DNA of 7,893 nucleotides. Origin: Pirellulales bacterium. GTDB lineage: Bacteria > Planctomycetota > Planctomycetia > Pirellulales > JAICIG01. The number at the start of each line of letters is the position of its first letter. The stretch's first letter is position 1. The notes under the pieces were generated by a model. That model was given only the letters and a program-made list of their open reading frames with translations, searched no databases and was not told the origin of the DNA. Of the stretch, positions 4,638-7,893 are shown in pieces. The stretch is from positions 1 through 7,893 of the forward strand of contig JAICIG010000375.1 in assembly GCA_025924495.1 (NCBI GenBank). Direction: 5' to 3'. A program made the position numbers and the translations under genes.

Positions 4638-6391
4638 TTGCAGGCCCCCTCTTCACCCGCGAGGCGGTCACCGCTCCTCGACGAGCCCGGCTGTATGTGG
4701 CTCGCGCGGCTTACGTGGGCGTACTGCTCATCCTGATGGCCACGGCCTGGCAGGTCTTAGCCGGAACGCAGGAAGTGCGAAATCTTGGCGACTTGGCGCG
4801 TTTCGGCGCGATCGTCTTTCAAATCCTCGGCCCGCTGCAACTCGCGGTCGTGATGTTCTTCGCGGCCTTGTCGGCGGCCAGCGCCGTCGCCGCCGAAAAA
4901 GACCGGCAAACGCTGGTCTTATTGCTCCTCACCAATCTATCGAACGTAGAATTGGTAGTCGGCAAGCTCATGGCCAGCATGCTCAATGTACTGGTGCTGA
5001 TTGCATCGGCCTTGCCGGTATTCATGCTGCTCGTTCTCTTGGGAGGCGTTTCGTTCGAACAGGTCGGGCGCGCCTTCGCCGTCACGTTGGCGAGCGCTTT
5101 GGCCGCCGGCAGCCTGGGGGCCACGCTTGCCTTCTGGCGCGAAAAAACGTTTCAAACCCTGGCCATGACCGCCCTGGCCCTCGTGTTCTGGCTAGCGGCG
5201 TGGGAGGCCGTCGCCCGCGGCGCCGCCGGCGCGAGCTGGCAGGGAATTTCAGCGGAGGCGTGGGCCGCTGGCTTCAGCCCTTGGCAAGCCATGCTGCAGG
5301 CGACGCAGCCCATTGTCGAAAATGATCCCGCGTTGGGCCGACTTGGCAACCCCGTGAATTTATTTCTCTTGATTGCCCTCGCCGCCGCTTTGGTGCTGAG
5401 CCTGATCGGCGTATCGATGGTTCGAATCTGGAATCCCTCGCGCGAATTGCGCCGCGGGGCCGAAGAGTCGGAAGAGAAACCGGACGCGGCAGCCGCGCCC
5501 ATACAAAAACTTGGAACTTCACGCGAAGTCTGGGATAACCCGATTATCTGGCGGGAAATCCGCACTTGGGCTTACGGCCGAAAAATCCTGGCAGTACGTC
5601 TCGCTTACCTGGTGCTATTCGTCCTGGCATTTGCCGGTCTCTACTCGCTCCTGCAACAAAACGTGCGCGCCTCGCAGACCGACCTGGCCGTGGTGCTCGT
5701 CCCGTTCGGAGTGTTAAGCCTCGTACTGCTGAATGCCCAGGCCGTAACGTCAATGACAAGCGAGCGCGACGCCAAAGCGATTGATCTGCTGTTGGTCACC
5801 GACTTGACTCCCAGCGAAATCATCTACGGCAAACTTGGCGGAGTCTTCTATAACACCAAGGAAATGTGGCTGCTGCCGATGCTCTTGAGCGGCTATCTCT
5901 GGTGGCGACACGGCATCAGCCTTGAGAATCTGACCTATCTGATCGGCGCCTGGATTGCGCTGTGCGCATTCGTCGCCATGCTCGGCATTCACAGCGGCAT
6001 GAATTACGCCAGCTCGCGCGGCGCCATCGCGGTCAGTTTGGGCACCGTGTTCTTCCTGTTTGTGGGCGTGGCGGTCTGCATGCGGATCATGGTGGCTTTC
6101 AGCGGCTCGTTCCAGGTGCAATTGACGCCATTTCTGGCCTTCATGGTTGGCGGCGGCATCGGATTGTATGTCGCCCTTGGCATCCGCAATCCCTCGCCGG
6201 CCATCCAAGCCGCCGCGTTCGGCTGCCCCTTTGCGATCTTCTACGCCATTACCAGCCTGCTCCTGGGTTACACGCTGGCGGTGTTTCTGGTCGTTGCCTT
6301 CACTTTCGGCTTTACGACCGCCGCCATGCTGATTCCGGCACTGTTTGAATTCGACGTGGCGACCGGCAGAACGACCGGCGGCGAAGAATAA
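4634..6391 (+). CDS. Fused double ABC-2 transporter permease (NosY-like)
   Basis: A 585-residue inner-membrane permease of the ABC-2 superfamily, similar in style to the NosY/COG1277 group. The transported substrate is unknown. Seen: two homologous halves joined by a charged linker (about 268-300). Half 1 begins GPLFTRE (4-10) and carries EKDRQTLVLLLLTNLS (88-103) with VGKL at 109-112. Half 2 begins NPIIWRE (302-308) and carries ERDAKAIDLLLVTDLT (377-392) with YGKL at 398-401. Each half has about six hydrophobic segments, so the protein is probably a complete translocation domain in one chain. The block ending in GKL is the cytoplasmic helix region expected to contact the ATPase. No ATP-binding partner gene is in the window, which is unusual because such genes are often adjacent. 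The start is TTG with GGAG 8 bases upstream. It has its own promoter and ends convergent with purF. Confidence 0.87.
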   Translation: MIAGPLFTREAVTAPRRARLYVARAAYVGVLLILMATAWQVLAGTQEVRNLGDLARFGAIVFQILGPLQLAVVMFFAALSAASAVAAEKDRQTLVLLLLTNLSNVELVVGKLMASMLNVLVLIASALPVFMLLVLLGGVSFEQVGRAFAVTLASALAAGSLGATLAFWREKTFQTLAMTALALVFWLAAWEAVARGAAGASWQGISAEAWAAGFSPWQAMLQATQPIVENDPALGRLGNPVNLFLLIALAAALVLSLIGVSMVRIWNPSRELRRGAEESEEKPDAAAAPIQKLGTSREVWDNPIIWREIRTWAYGRKILAVRLAYLVLFVLAFAGLYSLLQQNVRASQTDLAVVLVPFGVLSLVLLNAQAVTSMTSERDAKAIDLLLVTDLTPSEIIYGKLGGVFYNTKEMWLLPMLLSGYLWWRHGISLENLTYLIGAWIALCAFVAMLGIHSGMNYASSRGAIAVSLGTVFFLFVGVAVCMRIMVAFSGSFQVQLTPFLAFMVGGGIGLYVALGIRNPSPAIQAAAFGCPFAIFYAITSLLLGYTLAVFLVVAFTFGFTTAAMLIPALFEFDVATGRTTGGEE

Positions 6392-6416
6392 TCCGCCGGG
6401 ATTAAATTCGCCCTAA

Positions 6417-6440
6417 TCGGCGGCGCCGCCGAAGAGTTTT
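6417..6440 (+). terminator. GC-rich palindrome between convergent genes, likely terminator
   Basis: Positions 6417-6432 are a perfect 16-base palindrome (TCGGCGGC and its complement), able to form a 6-bp stem with a GCGC loop. It is followed after four bases by TTTT (6437-6440) on the plus strand. It lies between the permease stop (6391) and the purF stop (6467). The minus-strand side has no T run. A second inverted repeat, CCGGCGG (6375-6381) / CCGCCGG (6393-6399), spans the permease stop codon. Confidence 0.5.
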
Positions 6441-6466
6441 AGCCCCACGCCGGGCAACCTGAATAC

Positions 6467-7893
6467 TCAGCTCGGTACGACCGGCAAAACAGACTCGTAG
6501 GTCCGCCCGCTGGAATTGGTGCGTGCGTTCTGCAGAGCGATCTGATACAGTTCCTGGCCGCAGGGCGTTGGATAATCGCCCGTAATGCAAGCCTGGCACA
6601 ACTGATCGGTGTCGAGCCCGATGGCTCGGGCGATCGATTCCACCGGCAAGTAACGCAACGAATCGGCGCCAAGCTGCTCAGCCATTTGCTTCTGGCCGGC
6701 TTCGGTAAGACGTCCGCCATCGAGAAACGGCGGAGCGAATAGCTCGTTGATCGTCGACATATCGATGCCGTAAAAACACGGAGCGATGATGGGCGGGCAG
6801 GCGACGCGAACATGAATTTCGCGAGCCCGACCGGCGTCGCGAATGCGATTCAGCAGGACTTTCATCGTGGTGGAACGTACGATCGAGTCTTCCACCAGCA
6901 GCACGCGTTTGTCTTCCAGCACTTCGCGGAGCGGCGTGTACTTGCTTTCCACTTTCCGCTTGCGGTTATTCGAACCTTCGATGAAGGTACGGCCCGTGTA
7001 ACGGTTGCGGATCAAACCTTCCAGCGAGGGAACGCCCAAGCGGAATGCCATGGCGTCGGCGGCCGCCTTACTGGTGTCGGGCACCGGCACCACGATCGTG
7101 TCTTCGTCGATCGGCACCGTTTCCAGCCGCGCCAATTCTTCGCCCAGCGCCTTGCGCGACAGATAAACGCTGCGGCTATCCATCGTGCTGGCGACGTTGG
7201 CAAAATAAATCCATTCGAAGAAACAGTGGGCTTGCCGCGGACTATTGGCAAACCGCTCGACGGCAAACTCGCCGTCGCAAATGGTGATTGCTTGCCCTGG
7301 CAACAGCGACTTGATGCTTTCGGCGGCGAAACCCAAGTTCAATAAGGCCACGCTCTCGCTGGCCGCGGCGAATAGCGGCGGCTCGTAGGCGTAACATAGC
7401 GGCTTGATGCCCAGCGGATCGCGGGCGACCAGCATATCGCCCAAGGAGTTGAGGAACACCAGGCTGTAGGCGCCATCAAAATTCCGCGATACGTTGCGCC
7501 ACATGTCGATCAGCTTCGGCCGGCGGTCCCCCGACAGCTCGCGGCTGATCTCGTGCATGATGATTTCGGTGTCGTTCTCGCGAGCCAAGTGGTTATCGCC
7601 ATCGGCGAGCAACTCGCTGCGCAGCTCCATGTAGTTGGCCAATTGGCCATTGAAGGCGAAACTGAACCACTTCTGTTTTTGCAGATGGTGCCGCTCGAAC
7701 GGCTGGGCATAGCTGCGGTCTTCGGCGCCGCAGGTGGCATACCGCACGTGGCCGATCGCTGCCCGACCGGCGTACTCGTTCATCAGACTTTCGTACTTGC
7801 CGCGATGGCTGAGTCGAAATACTTCGCTCACGCCGCCCAGCTCTTTGTACGTGTCGATGAGCTGTTTGCGCTCTGGATTGAACGTGGTGAACC
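6467..7893 (-). CDS. purF: Amidophosphoribosyltransferase PurF (5' end outside window)
   Basis: Glutamine PRPP amidotransferase, which makes 5-phosphoribosylamine from PRPP and glutamine, the first committed step of purine synthesis, in the cytoplasm. The frame stays open to the window edge, so the N-terminus with the catalytic Cys is missing. Numbering from the internal GTG at 7831: glutaminase-domain blocks [10 protein letters not shown] (26-35), NGQLANY (61-67), ENDTEI (85-90) and DPLGIKPL (138-145); transferase blocks [10 protein letters not shown] (275-284) and the PRPP loop [13 protein letters not shown] (310-322). Cys203, Cys352, Cys412 and Cys415 match the four cysteines that bind the Fe4S4 cluster in the Bacillus subtilis enzyme, so this copy is predicted to carry the cluster. 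The PRPP loop reads ED...RSTT where DD...RGTT is usual. The gene is convergent with the permease gene; its promoter and any purine control lie outside the window. Confidence 0.95.
   Translation of the reverse strand, partial: FTTFNPERKQLIDTYKELGGVSEVFRLSHRGKYESLMNEYAGRAAIGHVRYATCGAEDRSYAQPFERHHLQKQKWFSFAFNGQLANYMELRSELLADGDNHLARENDTEIIMHEISRELSGDRRPKLIDMWRNVSRNFDGAYSLVFLNSLGDMLVARDPLGIKPLCYAYEPPLFAAASESVALLNLGFAAESIKSLLPGQAITICDGEFAVERFANSPRQAHCFFEWIYFANVASTMDSRSVYLSRKALGEELARLETVPIDEDTIVVPVPDTSKAAADAMAFRLGVPSLEGLIRNRYTGRTFIEGSNNRKRKVESKYTPLREVLEDKRVLLVEDSIVRSTTMKVLLNRIRDAGRAREIHVRVACPPIIAPCFYGIDMSTINELFAPPFLDGGRLTEAGQKQMAEQLGADSLRYLPVESIARAIGLDTDQLCQACITGDYPTPCGQELYQIALQNARTNSSGRTYESVLPVVPS

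Noticed and set aside
7829..7831. GTG at 7831 as the purF start
   Set aside because: The frame continues upstream with purF-like sequence ([17 protein letters not shown]) to the window edge, and the glutaminase N-terminus would be missing.
1..7893. CRISPR arrays, tRNA or rRNA genes, insertion sequences, attachment sites
   Set aside because: No regularly spaced repeats, no cloverleaf-like segments, no transposase or integrase motifs and no flanking duplications were seen by eye.

Overview
The window most likely comes from a planctomycete (Planctomycetota, perhaps Pirellulales). This is an inference from recalled family resemblance, without any search. The clues are a small secreted protein with a GKVVD..QR.KIY..H block and an LTADQ motif, a long fused ABC-2 permease beginning with a GPLFTRE-type motif, and the form of the PurF C-terminus. 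Base composition is uniformly GC-rich and I see no sign of recent transfer: no insertion sequence, tRNA, rRNA, CRISPR array or phage gene.

Layout. Positions 1-280 hold no gene I can support, only two palindromes at 165-200. From 3407 down to 281 on the minus strand lies a tight three-gene operon: a GT2 polyprenyl-phosphate sugar transferase (2550-3407), a GT87/DUF2029 membrane mannosyltransferase-like GT-C enzyme (1258-2550) and a YdjC/ChbG/HpnK-type carbohydrate deacetylase (281-1258). Both internal junctions have the same design: a GGAGGG ribosome site inside the last codons of the upstream gene, then a TGATG stop/start overlap. A divergent spacer (3408-3888) leads to a plus-strand gene for a small exported, partly helical protein (3889-4377). 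Its leader can form two hairpins, and an anti-Shine-Dalgarno element could pair with the ribosome site. A strong hairpin terminator (4508-4534) is followed directly by a consensus-like promoter (TTCCCA-17-TATAAT). This promoter drives a TTG-started ABC-2 permease made of two homologous halves (4634-6391), possibly preceded by a 20-codon upstream ORF whose stop overlaps the TTG. A GC-rich palindrome at 6417-6432 separates it from the convergent purF (6467 to the window edge, 5' part missing), which makes phosphoribosylamine for purine synthesis.

How they work together. The minus-strand trio has the three activities found in lipid-linked sugar modification routes such as ArnC/ArnT/ArnD: load a sugar on a polyprenyl phosphate, remove an acyl group from an amino sugar, and transfer the sugar with a membrane GT-C enzyme. 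The domain calls are well supported; the joint pathway is a hypothesis. The exported protein, the permease (with no ATPase gene in view) and purF each seem to be separate transcription units with no evident link to the trio.

The most interesting points are the two near-identical coupled junctions, the Arn-like gene set, the switch-like leader of the exported-protein gene, the promoter/upstream-ORF arrangement before the permease, and the permease's internal duplication.
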